Positions 18,074 through 26,510 of a stretch of 64,000 bases of DNA are shown here, piece after piece (positions within the stretch are counted from its first letter, which is position 1; every line of letters starts with the position of its first letter). A program made the position numbers and the translations under genes. Location of the stretch: the NCBI GenBank assembly GCA_040773465.1, contig JAXGWF010000003.1:55282-119281 (forward strand), given 5' to 3'. The DNA is from RPRC01 sp040773465. GTDB taxonomy: Bacteria; Desulfobacterota; Desulfuromonadia; Geobacterales; Geobacteraceae. The notes below the pieces were generated by a model, which saw only the letters and a list, made by a program, of their open reading frames with translations, had not been told where the DNA came from and searched no databases.

Positions 18074-19651
18074 TTACCTCTCCTTCCACAAAGGCAGGGC
18101 CAACCTGACCGTAGTGCCTTTTCCGTATTCGGAGGTAAAAACGAGTTCACCCCCATGAGCCGTCACTATGCGCTCGGAAATGGAAAGGCCGAGCCCGGTC
18201 CCCCCCATCTCCCGCTTGGTGGTAAAAAACGGCGAGGTCAGATGTGTCATGTGTTCAGGCCGCACACCCACTCCTTCATCCGCAACGAAGACCTCGACCA
18301 TCTCCGTCCGGTCGTCAAAAGCTGTCCACACCGTGATCCGTTGCGATGAAACCTCCAGGGCTTGGCAGGCATTCATGAGCAAATTAACGACAACCTGCTC
18401 AATCCGTTGCGCATTACCTCTTACTTTCGGCAGGTTTTCCGCATAGCGCACCGCAAAATCACGCGTTGAATCCCTCAACATTTTCCCAACCAGGCGAACG
18501 GCTGTCCGCACCAGCTCGTTGACATCCAGAAAATCTTCACATGTTGCATCATCCTTGCGGGCAAAATTCTTGAGATCCTCGACAATCCGCTTGATGCGCC
18601 GGGCGCTTTCCAGCAGCTCATCGAACATTTCCGGGATCTCCTGCCGCATTTTTGAAAAGTTCAGTCCGCCAAGCTTGAAATCTCCATGTTCCTCATAGTA
18701 CTTCTCGAGAATCGGCTCGGCATCCCGGAACGCCTCCATGAGAATCGGTGAATTCAAGAGGATGAGTCCGTTCGGATTATTGATTTCATGGGCAATCCCG
18801 GCCATGAGAAAACCAAGGGCCGCCATTTTTTCCGCCTGGACCAGTTGCTGCTGGCCAAGTTGAATCTCTCTTTCAGCCTGTCGACGGTCGGTTATATCCA
18901 GCACTGAACCGACGAATTTGTCGCTTTTACCGCCTGATTCCCGCAGGATTTTTCCCCGCGCATGCAGAATACGCTCTATCCCGTCGGCGCCGACGGCCCG
19001 GTATTCGACATCATATGGTTTTCCTTTCTTCAATGTTTCGGAAAGCTTTTCGGCAACCCGCTCCCTATCCTCCGGATGTATGTAATCGAACACCGAATCT
19101 TCGGAACGACCCGATTCCCGGGGAGAAAGGCCGAGCAATCGAAAGAATTCATCCGATCGATACTCTTCACCGGTCTCAAGATCATATTCCCAGCTGCCAA
19201 GATGAGCCAGGGCTTGCGCCTCGGCAAGGTTCTGCCCGCTTTTGGTCAGTTCTTCAACACGAGCAGAAAGAGTGGACTGCAAGCCAAGCACGCGTTGTCC
19301 GACTTTTATTCGGGCGAGCAGTTCATCGGCATTAAACGGTTTCACGATGTAATCATCCGCACCGGAACCCAACCCGAACACCACATCGTCCTGATAGCCT
19401 TTACAGGTCAGAAGAATAAGGTATGGCTGCGTTTGCGAACCGTTTTCACGCATGCTGCGGCAGATATCGACCCCGTCCATGCCGGGCATCATCCAATCGA
19501 GAATTGCCAACTGGGGGGCATCATCAGCCTGAAGAGCCTGAAAAGCTTCAATTCCGTCACAACAGCAAATAACATCAAAACCTTTTTTACGCAATATCGC
19601 CAAAAGGATTCTGCGTGTAGTCAGATCATCATCCGCAATGATAATTTTCAT
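18074..19651 (-). CDS. REC-PAS-histidine kinase, cytoplasmic, 525 aa
   Basis: The receiver is at the N-terminus: IIIADDDLTTRR, acceptor Asp in AILDWMMPGMDG, Lys in YIVKPFNADEL. A coiled linker and a PAS domain (about 150-255, ending VLDITDRRQAE) follow, then a kinase core with His in GFLMAGIAHEINNPNG and an ATPase domain (VVVNLLMNACQA, GTGLGLSI). No membrane helix, so it senses or receives inside the cell. The input receiver suggests it is controlled by another kinase, then phosphorylates the sigma-54 regulator encoded 5 bases downstream. The 640-base gap before the next gene (20292) shows no coding signal. Confidence 0.93.
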   Translation of the reverse strand: MKIIIADDDLTTRRILLAILRKKGFDVICCCDGIEAFQALQADDAPQLAILDWMMPGMDGVDICRSMRENGSQTQPYLILLTCKGYQDDVVFGLGSGADDYIVKPFNADELLARIKVGQRVLGLQSTLSARVEELTKSGQNLAEAQALAHLGSWEYDLETGEEYRSDEFFRLLGLSPRESGRSEDSVFDYIHPEDRERVAEKLSETLKKGKPYDVEYRAVGADGIERILHARGKILRESGGKSDKFVGSVLDITDRRQAEREIQLGQQQLVQAEKMAALGFLMAGIAHEINNPNGLILLNSPILMEAFRDAEPILEKYYEEHGDFKLGGLNFSKMRQEIPEMFDELLESARRIKRIVEDLKNFARKDDATCEDFLDVNELVRTAVRLVGKMLRDSTRDFAVRYAENLPKVRGNAQRIEQVVVNLLMNACQALEVSSQRITVWTAFDDRTEMVEVFVADEGVGVRPEHMTHLTSPFFTTKREMGGTGLGLSISERIVTAHGGELVFTSEYGKGTTVRLALPLWKER

Positions 19652-20213
19652 GGTAACCTTTATTATCTGTCCAGCCTGCGCCCGCCCAGTTGCATCATTC
19701 CAGAAAACAGCACAACAAGTCTCCTGGCACTCGTTCCGGGACGCTCAAAAACGCCGCCATCACACCTCCATGCCAAGCTGGCTTTGAAGATTATCAGGAG
19801 CCAGATCGGTTTTTTCATCCGACAAATGGGTATTGTACCTTTCCTGGCGAATTCCGTCTATCCTCTTGTTCAGGCACGCCCCCGTGCAAAACCGGGAAGC
19901 AGACACGCGCAAAATAATTCCTGGACCCAGCAGGCGAACCGGAATGGGCAAAACAACACGAAACACTATCTATTCACCAAACATCAATCATAGCTGCACT
20001 GTTTAAAGGTGCTACAGAATTATTGAGGTACCGCCACTTGATCTGTGCGTGCACAAAAACCCGTCCGACACTAGCAATCAAGCCATTTTCCATGGATATT
20101 ACAGAGATAAACAGATAAAGCTCTTTGCAAAACAGACATGTTTGGCAACTGCCAACAGTACTTCAGGACAGCACCAGCTGTAGAACCTTTCAATATTTCA
20201 TCCGGTGACAAAT

Positions 20214-20241
20214 TTGACCCTCATGAAATGCAAGCTATACT
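20214..20241 (+). promoter_or_regulatory. Sigma-70 promoter for the MscS-family gene
   Basis: TTGACC at 20214-20219, 16-base spacer, TATACT at 20236-20241; about 45 bases of leader precede the start codon. Nothing else is recognised in 19652-20213. Confidence 0.65.
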
Positions 20242-20291
20242 TCTATATTAGATTGGTTTTGTTTATTTTTCTTCAATGAAAGGGGGTCGCA

Positions 20292-21812
20292 ATGATGGAA
20301 ACGTTCTTAGGACAATTCTCACAAATCAGCGGACTGTATATTCCGAGGATACTTGGCGCACTGGTCATTTTTATTATCGGTTGGCTTATCGCCCTGGTAC
20401 TTTCCGCTGCGATGAAAAACGTATTGCAACGAATTTCGTTGAACACCCGTCTTGCCCGATGGGTCAGTACCGAAGAGGAAGAAAAACCTATCGACCTGGA
20501 AAAAGGCATTTCCAAATTACTGTTTTACCTGATCATGCTCTTCGTACTGGTTGCGTCCTTTCAGACGCTTGGTGTAACGTTAATTACCGAGCCCATCAAC
20601 AACCTTCTCAATGCTCTTTTCACGTACGCTCCTCAACTGCTCGGCTCCCTGGTACTGGTAATCGTGGCTTGGGTAGTGGCGAAAGTAATGAAACTGCTGG
20701 TTGAGAAAGGTTTGACCACGGCGAAATTAAATGAAAAACTGGGAGACAAGGCAGGCGTCGAAGCGGAAAAACTCCCTATGTCGAAAACTCTTTCGGAACT
20801 GGTCTTCTGGTTGGTTCTGCTCATGTTCTTTCCCGCCATATTGAGCACACTGGGGCTCGAAGGCCTTCTCAGACCGGTCCAGGGAATGATAAACAAGATT
20901 CTCGACTTCCTTCCCAATATCTTCACCGCCGTACTGATAGGTCTGGTGGGATGGATCATTGCCCGCATCGCACAAAAGATCGTGACCAATGTTTTCGAAG
21001 CAATCGGTGCGGACCGCTTAAGTGAACGACTGGGAATAGCAACGGTGCTGGGCAAACAGAAGCTGTCCGGCGTTCTGGGCATGATTATCTATGTGCTGAT
21101 ACTGCTGCCGATCCTGGTCGCGGCACTCAACGCCCTCCAACTGGAAGCCGTAACACAACCGGCCAGCAGAATGCTGGAAATGATACTGACCGCCTTGCCT
21201 AATATTTTTGCCGCGGCGCTGATTCTGTTTGTCTCATATATTATCGGTCGTGTTGTTGCGAACCTTGTCGCAAACACGCTTGAAGGAATCGGCTTCAACA
21301 GGATTCTCGCTCACTTGGGAATCGGTAGAGAAATTTCCGAAGGAAACTGGACACCATCGGCGGTCACCGGCCACCTGGTTCTGGTCGGCATCATGCTCTT
21401 CGCCTTTATCGAGGCGGCCGACCAGATGGGCTTCTCAATGCTGTCGACAATATTCGCCCAGTTCACGGTTCTGGCCGGCCACATCGTCCTGGGAGTCATA
21501 ATTTTCAGCATCGGCTTGTTCCTGGCAAATCTCGTTTACAAGACGGTACTCTCAACCAGCACGGCACAAGCAAAACTGCTTGCCGTGTCAGCACGAATAG
21601 CGACAATCGTTCTGGCTACCGCCATGGCCTTGCGACAGATGGGCCTGGCCGACGACATCGTCAACCTGGCGTTCGGATTGCTTATCGGGGCTATCGCAAT
21701 CGCGGTTGCAATAGCGTTCGGTTTTGGAGGACGGGAAATCGCCGGACGGGAACTTGCGGAATGGATTGCTGCAATGAAGGCGAAGCCCCCGAAGTCTTCC
21801 GGAACGGAATAG
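20292..21812 (+). CDS. Mechanosensitive-channel-like membrane protein with repeated TM-helix units (CmpX-like), 506 aa
   Basis: GGGGG upstream supports 20292. The protein is built of repeated units of a membrane hairpin plus linker: PRILGALVIFIIGWLIALVL, APQLLGSLVLVIVAWVVAKV, LPNIFTAVLIGLVGWIIARI and LPNIFAAALILFVSYIIGRV. This is the 'conserved TM helix' repeat seen in CmpX-type members of the MscS superfamily. The C-terminus (VNLAFGLLIGAIAIAVAIAF, then GFGGREIAGRELAEW) resembles the pore-lining helix and the first strand of MscS, but the large beta/alpha-beta cytoplasmic vestibule is absent. Likely inner-membrane osmotic or envelope-tension protein. Own promoter and strong terminator: monocistronic. 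Confidence 0.85.
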   Translation: MMETFLGQFSQISGLYIPRILGALVIFIIGWLIALVLSAAMKNVLQRISLNTRLARWVSTEEEEKPIDLEKGISKLLFYLIMLFVLVASFQTLGVTLITEPINNLLNALFTYAPQLLGSLVLVIVAWVVAKVMKLLVEKGLTTAKLNEKLGDKAGVEAEKLPMSKTLSELVFWLVLLMFFPAILSTLGLEGLLRPVQGMINKILDFLPNIFTAVLIGLVGWIIARIAQKIVTNVFEAIGADRLSERLGIATVLGKQKLSGVLGMIIYVLILLPILVAALNALQLEAVTQPASRMLEMILTALPNIFAAALILFVSYIIGRVVANLVANTLEGIGFNRILAHLGIGREISEGNWTPSAVTGHLVLVGIMLFAFIEAADQMGFSMLSTIFAQFTVLAGHIVLGVIIFSIGLFLANLVYKTVLSTSTAQAKLLAVSARIATIVLATAMALRQMGLADDIVNLAFGLLIGAIAIAVAIAFGFGGREIAGRELAEWIAAMKAKPPKSSGTE

Positions 21813-21831
21813 CCGGATGCCTATTTCAAGC

Positions 21832-21862
21832 AAAGCACCCCCGGCAACGCCGGGGGTGCTTT
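21832..21862 (+). terminator. Strong intrinsic terminator
   Basis: A 14-bp perfect GC-rich stem (21832-21845 with 21849-21862) with a 3-base loop, ending in TTT, lies 20 bases after the MscS-family stop. Confidence 0.92.
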
Positions 21863-21994
21863 CGTATTTGTGTATGCCCGACCAACGGAAATTCGTTGTC
21901 TGGTTGACGTATGCTTTTGTACTTGTCCAAAGCATTCTTCCGGCTTAAATTGCCGTAACGAAATTCTATAATTTCACTTCTTGCAGCAGGAACA

Positions 21995-22849
21995 ATGACA
22001 CGGATATTTATGGCAACCATTGTCTTTAATGTTTTGCTGATGTATACCGTCACCCTTCTTCTGGGTGCGGGACAGGCTGTAGCAGGTCATCAATCAGTGG
22101 CATATCCCTCCGGAAATCCGACGCCGGCAATGCCGGTCATCACGGTTGTTTATGACAACAACCCGTACCGTGAAGGTCTAGAAACCGCATGGGGATTTTC
22201 CTGCCTTGTGGAAGGAATGGAAAAAACCATCTTATTCGACACGGGAGGAGACGGCAAGAAGCTCCTGGCCAACATGGACAAACTGAGAATCGCTTTGCGG
22301 ACAATAGACGTAGTTGTTGTTTCCCACATTCACGGAGACCATACGGGAGGGCTGAGTTTTCTTCTAACGAAAAATCCTCATATCATGACATATCTGCCGG
22401 AGTCGTTTCCGGAATCTTTTTTTCGGGAGACGAGAAAGCACGGATCAAAGGTAGTTGAAATTAGCGGCCCCTTGAAGATTTGTAACGGAGTTTACTCCAC
22501 CGGGGAGCTTGGCGCTTCGCCCAGGGAACAGTCACTGGTTGTCGTTACCGCCAAGGGGCTCGTCATCATAACCGGCTGTGCCCATCCGGGTATTGAAAAG
22601 ATTGTGCGCACGGTCAAGAAGAATTTCGGAAGAGAAATATTTCTGGTGCTCGGAGGTTTTCATTTGACCGCCAGCAGCAAAGAAGAAATTCAAGCAATAA
22701 TTGCCAAATTGAAAGCTTTGGGAGTACACTGCGTGGCGCCCTGTCACTGCACGGGTGAGACTGCGCGCAAACTTTTCATGAAAGCCTTCGGCGCCGGCTT
22801 TATCGACGCCGGTGTCGGCAAAGTCATAGATACAGTTCAGCTGCAATGA
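21995..22849 (+). CDS. Exported MBL-fold metallo-hydrolase (COG1237-like)
   Basis: The N-terminus (about 1-30) is a hydrophobic export signal ending around GQAVAGHQ. The rest is a metallo-beta-lactamase fold: FDTGGDGKKLLANM, the metal motif HIHGDHTGG, a third ligand in GCAHPGIEKIV, and a late His in LGGFHLTASS with a final CHCTGE. The set matches the COG1237 branch that includes proteins annotated as dihydropterin ribofuranosylaminobenzene phosphate synthases, but that name rests on a methanogen enzyme and should not be transferred. A signal peptide is uncommon in this branch and implies a periplasmic or membrane-attached role. The substrate is unknown. Confidence 0.85.
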   Translation: MTRIFMATIVFNVLLMYTVTLLLGAGQAVAGHQSVAYPSGNPTPAMPVITVVYDNNPYREGLETAWGFSCLVEGMEKTILFDTGGDGKKLLANMDKLRIALRTIDVVVVSHIHGDHTGGLSFLLTKNPHIMTYLPESFPESFFRETRKHGSKVVEISGPLKICNGVYSTGELGASPREQSLVVVTAKGLVIITGCAHPGIEKIVRTVKKNFGREIFLVLGGFHLTASSKEEIQAIIAKLKALGVHCVAPCHCTGETARKLFMKAFGAGFIDAGVGKVIDTVQLQ

Positions 22850-22884
22850 CGAAATGATCGGCCTGCAAAAGGATACGGAACACG

Positions 22885-22965
22885 AAAAAGCCGTCAGGAG
22901 TGACGGTAAAAGGAAGGCCCTGGCGCCAATAGCGGGTCACGCACCCGCGGTGCGGGGCGACTTCA
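22885..22965 (+). other. Structured leader upstream of nnr
   Basis: Two consecutive perfect hairpins, CCGTCA-GGAG-TGACGG (22891-22906) and GCGGGT-CACGC-ACCCGC (22932-22948), with a GGCGCC palindrome between, lie in the GC-rich 5' region of nnr. I cannot match them to a riboswitch class; the first loop resembles a ribosome site. Confidence 0.4.
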
Positions 22966-23009
22966 TCACACATTGAATCATTTTTCATCTACCGGGGGAG
23001 AAATAACCA

Positions 23010-24584
23010 ATGAAAGTCAGTACTGTTTGCCAGATGCGCGCCATGGATCGTGCCGCCATTGAACAATACGGCATTATCGAGGATCTGTTGATGGAAAACG
23101 CCGGCCATGCCGCCTTTTCCGTTTTGAAGCAGATGTGTCCTATAGCAAACCGCACCTTCTTACTGTTTTGCGGTCTCGGAAACAATGGCGGAGACGGCTT
23201 CGTCGTGGCACGCAAAATTCATTCGGCCGGGGGGCTGGCCAAGGTTCTGATATTGGGCGATCCGGACTGCTTTAGCGGCGCGGCGCACCGCAACCTGGAC
23301 ATCATCCGGCGGATGCCGCTGGACATCCGCCGCCTCGATTCCGTCCAGGGACTGGCCGGCGAACTGGCTCATTGCACAATGGTGGTCGACGGCATCTTCG
23401 GCACCGGCTTGTCGCGTCCGGTGGAAGCTCTGCACCGGGAAGTCATTGAAAGCATTAACGCCGGCAACAAGCCGGTATTGAGTATCGATATTCCATCAGG
23501 GGTCGAAGGTGATACCGGGCGGATCCTTGGCTGTGCGGTACGCGCCGACCATACCGTAACCTTCGGTTTGCCCAAGATCGGCAACCTTCTCTTCCCCGGT
23601 CACGAACTGTGCGGCCAACTGCACGTCAGCCACATCTCTTTTCCTCCAGCCTTGTACAACAGCGATACGTTGCAAGTGGCGATCAACATCCCACCGCCTT
23701 TGCCGGCGCGGAATATTAACGGCCACAAGGGCTCTTTCGGCCAAGCGCTGTTCATTGCCGGCGCGGCAGGCTACCTGGGCGCGCCCTGCTTTGCCGCTCT
23801 GTCATTTCTCAAGGCCGGCGGCGGCTACAGCCGCCTTGCCGCCCCTGCCTCCGTTACCCCCTTCATTGCCATGAAGGGCAGCGAAATCGTCTTTCTGCCC
23901 CAGCAGGAAACAGCTGCCGGCAGTATTGCCCTGAACTGCCGGAATACTCTGTTGGACCTGGCGAACAAACTGGACTTTACGGTGCTGGGACCGGGGCTTT
24001 CGCTCGAAGCCGAAACCCAACAGCTGATACGCGAACTGACGGCCGCCATCGAACAGCCGCTGCTACTCGATGGCGACGGCATCACTGCCGTCTGCGACAA
24101 TCAGGATCTGGTACGGAACCGTCAGGCGCCGACTATCCTCACCCCGCACCTGGGTGAAATGGCACGTTTGACCGGTCGCACGGCAGCAGAAATAGAAACT
24201 GACAAAATCGGGGTACTGCGACAGGCGTCGGCCGACCTGAATGCAGTAATAGTCCTCAAGGGCGCGCATAGCCTGATAGGCTGTCCTGACGGACGAATAT
24301 TCGTCAACCTGAGCGGCAACAGCGGCATGGCCTCGGCCGGGTCCGGGGACGTGCTGACCGGCACCATCGCCGCCATGCATTGTCTCGGCCTGTCGATAAT
24401 CGAGGCAGTCTGCAAGGGAGTTCTCCTGCACGGCGCAGCCGGTGATTTGGCCGCCTTGGAACGTGGCGAAGACGGCATGACCGCACAGGATATCCTCGAT
24501 CATCTGCCGCTGGCCATGAAAACGGACCGCACAGGCTGGCCTGAGGCGCCGGCGAGACGTTACGCCGGACCGATGCCGACGTAA
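23010..24584 (+). CDS. nnr: Bifunctional NAD(P)H-hydrate epimerase / ADP-dependent dehydratase (Nnr)
   Basis: Nnr repairs NADHX and NADPHX, damaged hydrated forms of the cofactors. GGGGGAG before the ATG fixes the start. Residues about 1-215 are the YjeF N-terminal epimerase: CQMRAMDRAAIEQYGI, the GLGNNGGDGFVVAR loop and SIDIPSGVEGDTG. Residues about 225-505 are the ribokinase-like dehydratase: NGHKGSFGQALFIAGAAGYL, TILTPHLGEMARL, VLKGAHSLI and the ADP-site motif GNSGMASAGSGDVLTGTIA. The fused length (524 aa) is normal. The gene stands alone behind a structured leader; a repeat element follows it. Confidence 0.97.
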   Translation: MKVSTVCQMRAMDRAAIEQYGIIEDLLMENAGHAAFSVLKQMCPIANRTFLLFCGLGNNGGDGFVVARKIHSAGGLAKVLILGDPDCFSGAAHRNLDIIRRMPLDIRRLDSVQGLAGELAHCTMVVDGIFGTGLSRPVEALHREVIESINAGNKPVLSIDIPSGVEGDTGRILGCAVRADHTVTFGLPKIGNLLFPGHELCGQLHVSHISFPPALYNSDTLQVAINIPPPLPARNINGHKGSFGQALFIAGAAGYLGAPCFAALSFLKAGGGYSRLAAPASVTPFIAMKGSEIVFLPQQETAAGSIALNCRNTLLDLANKLDFTVLGPGLSLEAETQQLIRELTAAIEQPLLLDGDGITAVCDNQDLVRNRQAPTILTPHLGEMARLTGRTAAEIETDKIGVLRQASADLNAVIVLKGAHSLIGCPDGRIFVNLSGNSGMASAGSGDVLTGTIAAMHCLGLSIIEAVCKGVLLHGAAGDLAALERGEDGMTAQDILDHLPLAMKTDRTGWPEAPARRYAGPMPT

Positions 24585-24610
24585 CGAGTGACATGAACTA
24601 CGAAATTTGT

Positions 24611-24777
24611 CTGAATCCGTGACGCTTTCACGCCTGCGCGGAGCGCCTCGGTTTTTTGTATTGCCGTCGCATGAAACCGTCCAACGCTGTTAACCCAGCG
24701 TAACAGGCATGAAACGACGTCAACGACGTTTAAGCCCCGGCATTGCTCGCCTTGATGTTCAGGCGTCACGGATTCAG
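24611..24777. repeat. 167-bp element with 15-bp perfect terminal inverted repeats
   Basis: CTGAATCCGTGACGC at 24611-24625 is repeated inverted at 24763-24777. The interior has further hairpins (ACGCTG/CAGCGT near 24690). Its right end, TGCTCGCCT-N4-GTTCAGGCGTCACG followed by GAT, recurs inverted within the palindrome at 63056-63107. ATTTGT occurs next to both ends, a possible but imperfectly placed target duplication. No coding capacity. Consistent with a MITE/REP-type non-autonomous repeat. Confidence 0.7.
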
Positions 24778-24801
24778 GATTTGTTTAACGTTCAACAACA
24801 C

Positions 24802-24939
24802 TCATTTCTTAGTTTCTTTCGACACACAGGGATGATCCTTTACGTCACCGTGACACTCCTTGATCTTCTCTGGTGAACATTCCTCGGGTTTGCCCTTGAG
24901 CTGTTCCGGTTTCTGACAGCATTTACCTTTCTCACACAT
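24802..24939 (-). CDS. Cysteine-containing small protein, 45 aa
   Basis: A perfect GGAGG lies 6 bases before the ATG at 24939. The 45-residue product begins MCEKGKCCQKPEQLKGKPEE and contains six cysteines (positions 2, 7, 8, 21, 30 and 39) with a histidine pattern ECHGD and DHPC. It is highly charged with no membrane segment. Lying 70 bases downstream of an ArsR-family regulator on the same strand, it could be a metal-binding peptide under that regulator. I do not recognise a named family; the ribosome site and cysteine pattern make it a likely real gene. Confidence 0.7.
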   Translation of the reverse strand: MCEKGKCCQKPEQLKGKPEECSPEKIKECHGDVKDHPCVSKETKK

Positions 24940-25012
24940 GGTTGACCTCCTTATTTAGTTTGAGATACCGTGTAAATAACTTCTCCGCATGACAACTAAA
25001 ATGGGACATCCT

Positions 25013-25294
25013 TTAGTCCTTGACCTCAAATACACCCTTGGTGATTTCGTTCCACTCCGCCAAGGTCTCTTCATTAACCCGATAATGGACAAAATAGCCT
25101 TGTTTGTTCGCGACAACAATATCAACATCGCGCAGTACTCTAAGATGCTGTGAAATTGCCGCAGGCGTAATATCCAAAGCGTTTGCAAGCGCATTCACAC
25201 AAAGCGACCGATGTTTCAACAGGTCGATCATCCGTACCCGTGTTCCCACTGACAACACCTTGAAGATGCGGGCCTGCTTTTCCGGATCAACCAC
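25013..25294 (-). CDS. ArsR-family winged-helix regulator, 93 aa
   Basis: A GTG at 25294 preceded 7 bases earlier by AAAGGAG is a better start than the ATG at 25324. The whole protein is one ArsR winged helix: RIFKVLSVGTRVRMIDLL, then CVNALANALDITPAAISQHL as the recognition region, and the wing NKQGYFVHYRVN. The usual alpha3 CxC metal site (ELCVCDL) is reduced to a single Cys in HRSLCVNAL, so it may sense another metal arrangement, a thiol or a non-metal signal. Followed by the 45-aa Cys protein and divergent from the 70-aa gene at 25564. Confidence 0.9.
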   Translation of the reverse strand: MVDPEKQARIFKVLSVGTRVRMIDLLKHRSLCVNALANALDITPAAISQHLRVLRDVDIVVANKQGYFVHYRVNEETLAEWNEITKGVFEVKD

Positions 25295-25563
25295 AGCAAC
25301 TCCTTTGTTTAAGTGACTATGCATATACTTTATTACTCATATCACTTGGTGTCAAGAGATATTGGATGAACACTCGTGTCCGATTCAGGAAACTCATGCT
25401 GATGTGTTCACTGAAATAAAACGAAGAATGCCCCTCTACGGTGTGAGATTTCGCCTCTCCTGATGTGCATAGGGTCGGTTCGGTCAGATTTGAAAAACGT
25501 ATGAATGGCGTTACACTGTTGATAAAACTAGTAATCACTTCCATAGGAAAGGAAGTGATAAAA

Positions 25564-25776
25564 ATGAGAGGGCGTTTCCGTTTCTATTGGCCTTACTGTC
25601 GCCATTGCGGCGCACCGCGCCACCCATGGGCCTTTTACGGGCCTCCGCCGTGGTGGTGGATGGAAAGACAGTCTCCTGAGGAGGAAGAAGCGGATTTGAA
25701 AGAACACAGAGAAATGCTGAAGGAAGAAATTGCCGCCGCCGAGGAACAGCTTAAAAAACTTGAAAAAGAGAAATAA
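25564..25776 (+). CDS. Small DUF5320-like protein with CxxC and coiled-coil tail, 70 aa
   Basis: GGAAAGGAAG precedes the ATG at 25564. The N-terminal half is aromatic and Arg/Pro-rich with one CxxC (YCRHCGAPRHPWAF, PPPWWWME). The C-terminal half is a Glu/Lys coiled coil (KEEIAAAEEQLKKLEKEK). This arrangement resembles DUF5320-type small proteins, usually found near redox or metal genes in anaerobes. It diverges from the ArsR gene, leaving a shared control region of about 270 bases. Function unknown. Confidence 0.75.
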   Translation: MRGRFRFYWPYCRHCGAPRHPWAFYGPPPWWWMERQSPEEEEADLKEHREMLKEEIAAAEEQLKKLEKEK

Positions 25777-26510
25777 AAAGTATGGAAGGGGGCGCATCGC
25801 GCCTCCTGTCGTCTGATAAAAGACTTGAGACTTTCCTCTAAAAAAAGGGAAGCCCCATGTCGGGCAAACATGGGGCCAAGGAAAATTGGATATGGGAGAA
25901 TATCCATGCGTAATGTACCATATTATATAACGGCCTGCAAATGAATAATTGCACGAGGTAACAACAAAACAGGCCGATGATGACTTGGCAATTCCCGTCA
26001 AAATCTCTCGGATCTTTGGAAAATTATACATGGATTTCATAATTGATTTCACTCGAATTACTGGAAGGTACGGCACTGATCTACAGAGACCGAAAGAATG
26101 CAGGCGAAAAGTGGCGTAAAAACTAGTGCACAATCGGGACAAAGCAAACATAGTAGTACTGGGACTGCCTCGTGGGGTATACCTGTCGCATGCGAAATAG
26201 GCCAAAGAGCAATACAATGGCAAAGAGGGATCAGTTTAGGATATGGCCTTGGATTTATGGCTCGCCAGCGCGGATGGACCTGGGCACTGGGAAGAAAATA
26301 TTTCATTGCAACAAAGGGTATCAGCAACTTTTAGGGACATAACCTATGAAGCAATTGGGTTGCATAACAAGAAAATATCGGCCGATTCAGGGACAAACAT
26401 GTTGAGCAGGGGAATAATATCGTAGCCCAAATAATTTTGTTGTTGTGAGTAGATCCCGTAGAGTTTTTTTCAAGCAAAACTAACAGCAAACCCGTCCACG
26501 CACAAGCACT
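25777..26510. other. 734-base gap without a convincing gene
   Basis: Only a hairpin is clear: CCCCATGT (25854-25861) pairs with ACATGGGG (25869-25876), a likely transcript end for the 70-aa gene. Short ORFs on both strands (for example 26098-26334) lack ribosome sites and recognisable content. Confidence 0.5.

Noticed and set aside
22891..22948. Guanidine-II (mini-ykkC) riboswitch upstream of nnr
   Set aside because: That class needs two ACGR tetraloops; the loops here are GGAG and CACGC.
26058..26334. Opposed short ORFs in the 25.8-26.5 kb gap
   Set aside because: No ribosome sites, no known motif, and the two strands exclude each other.
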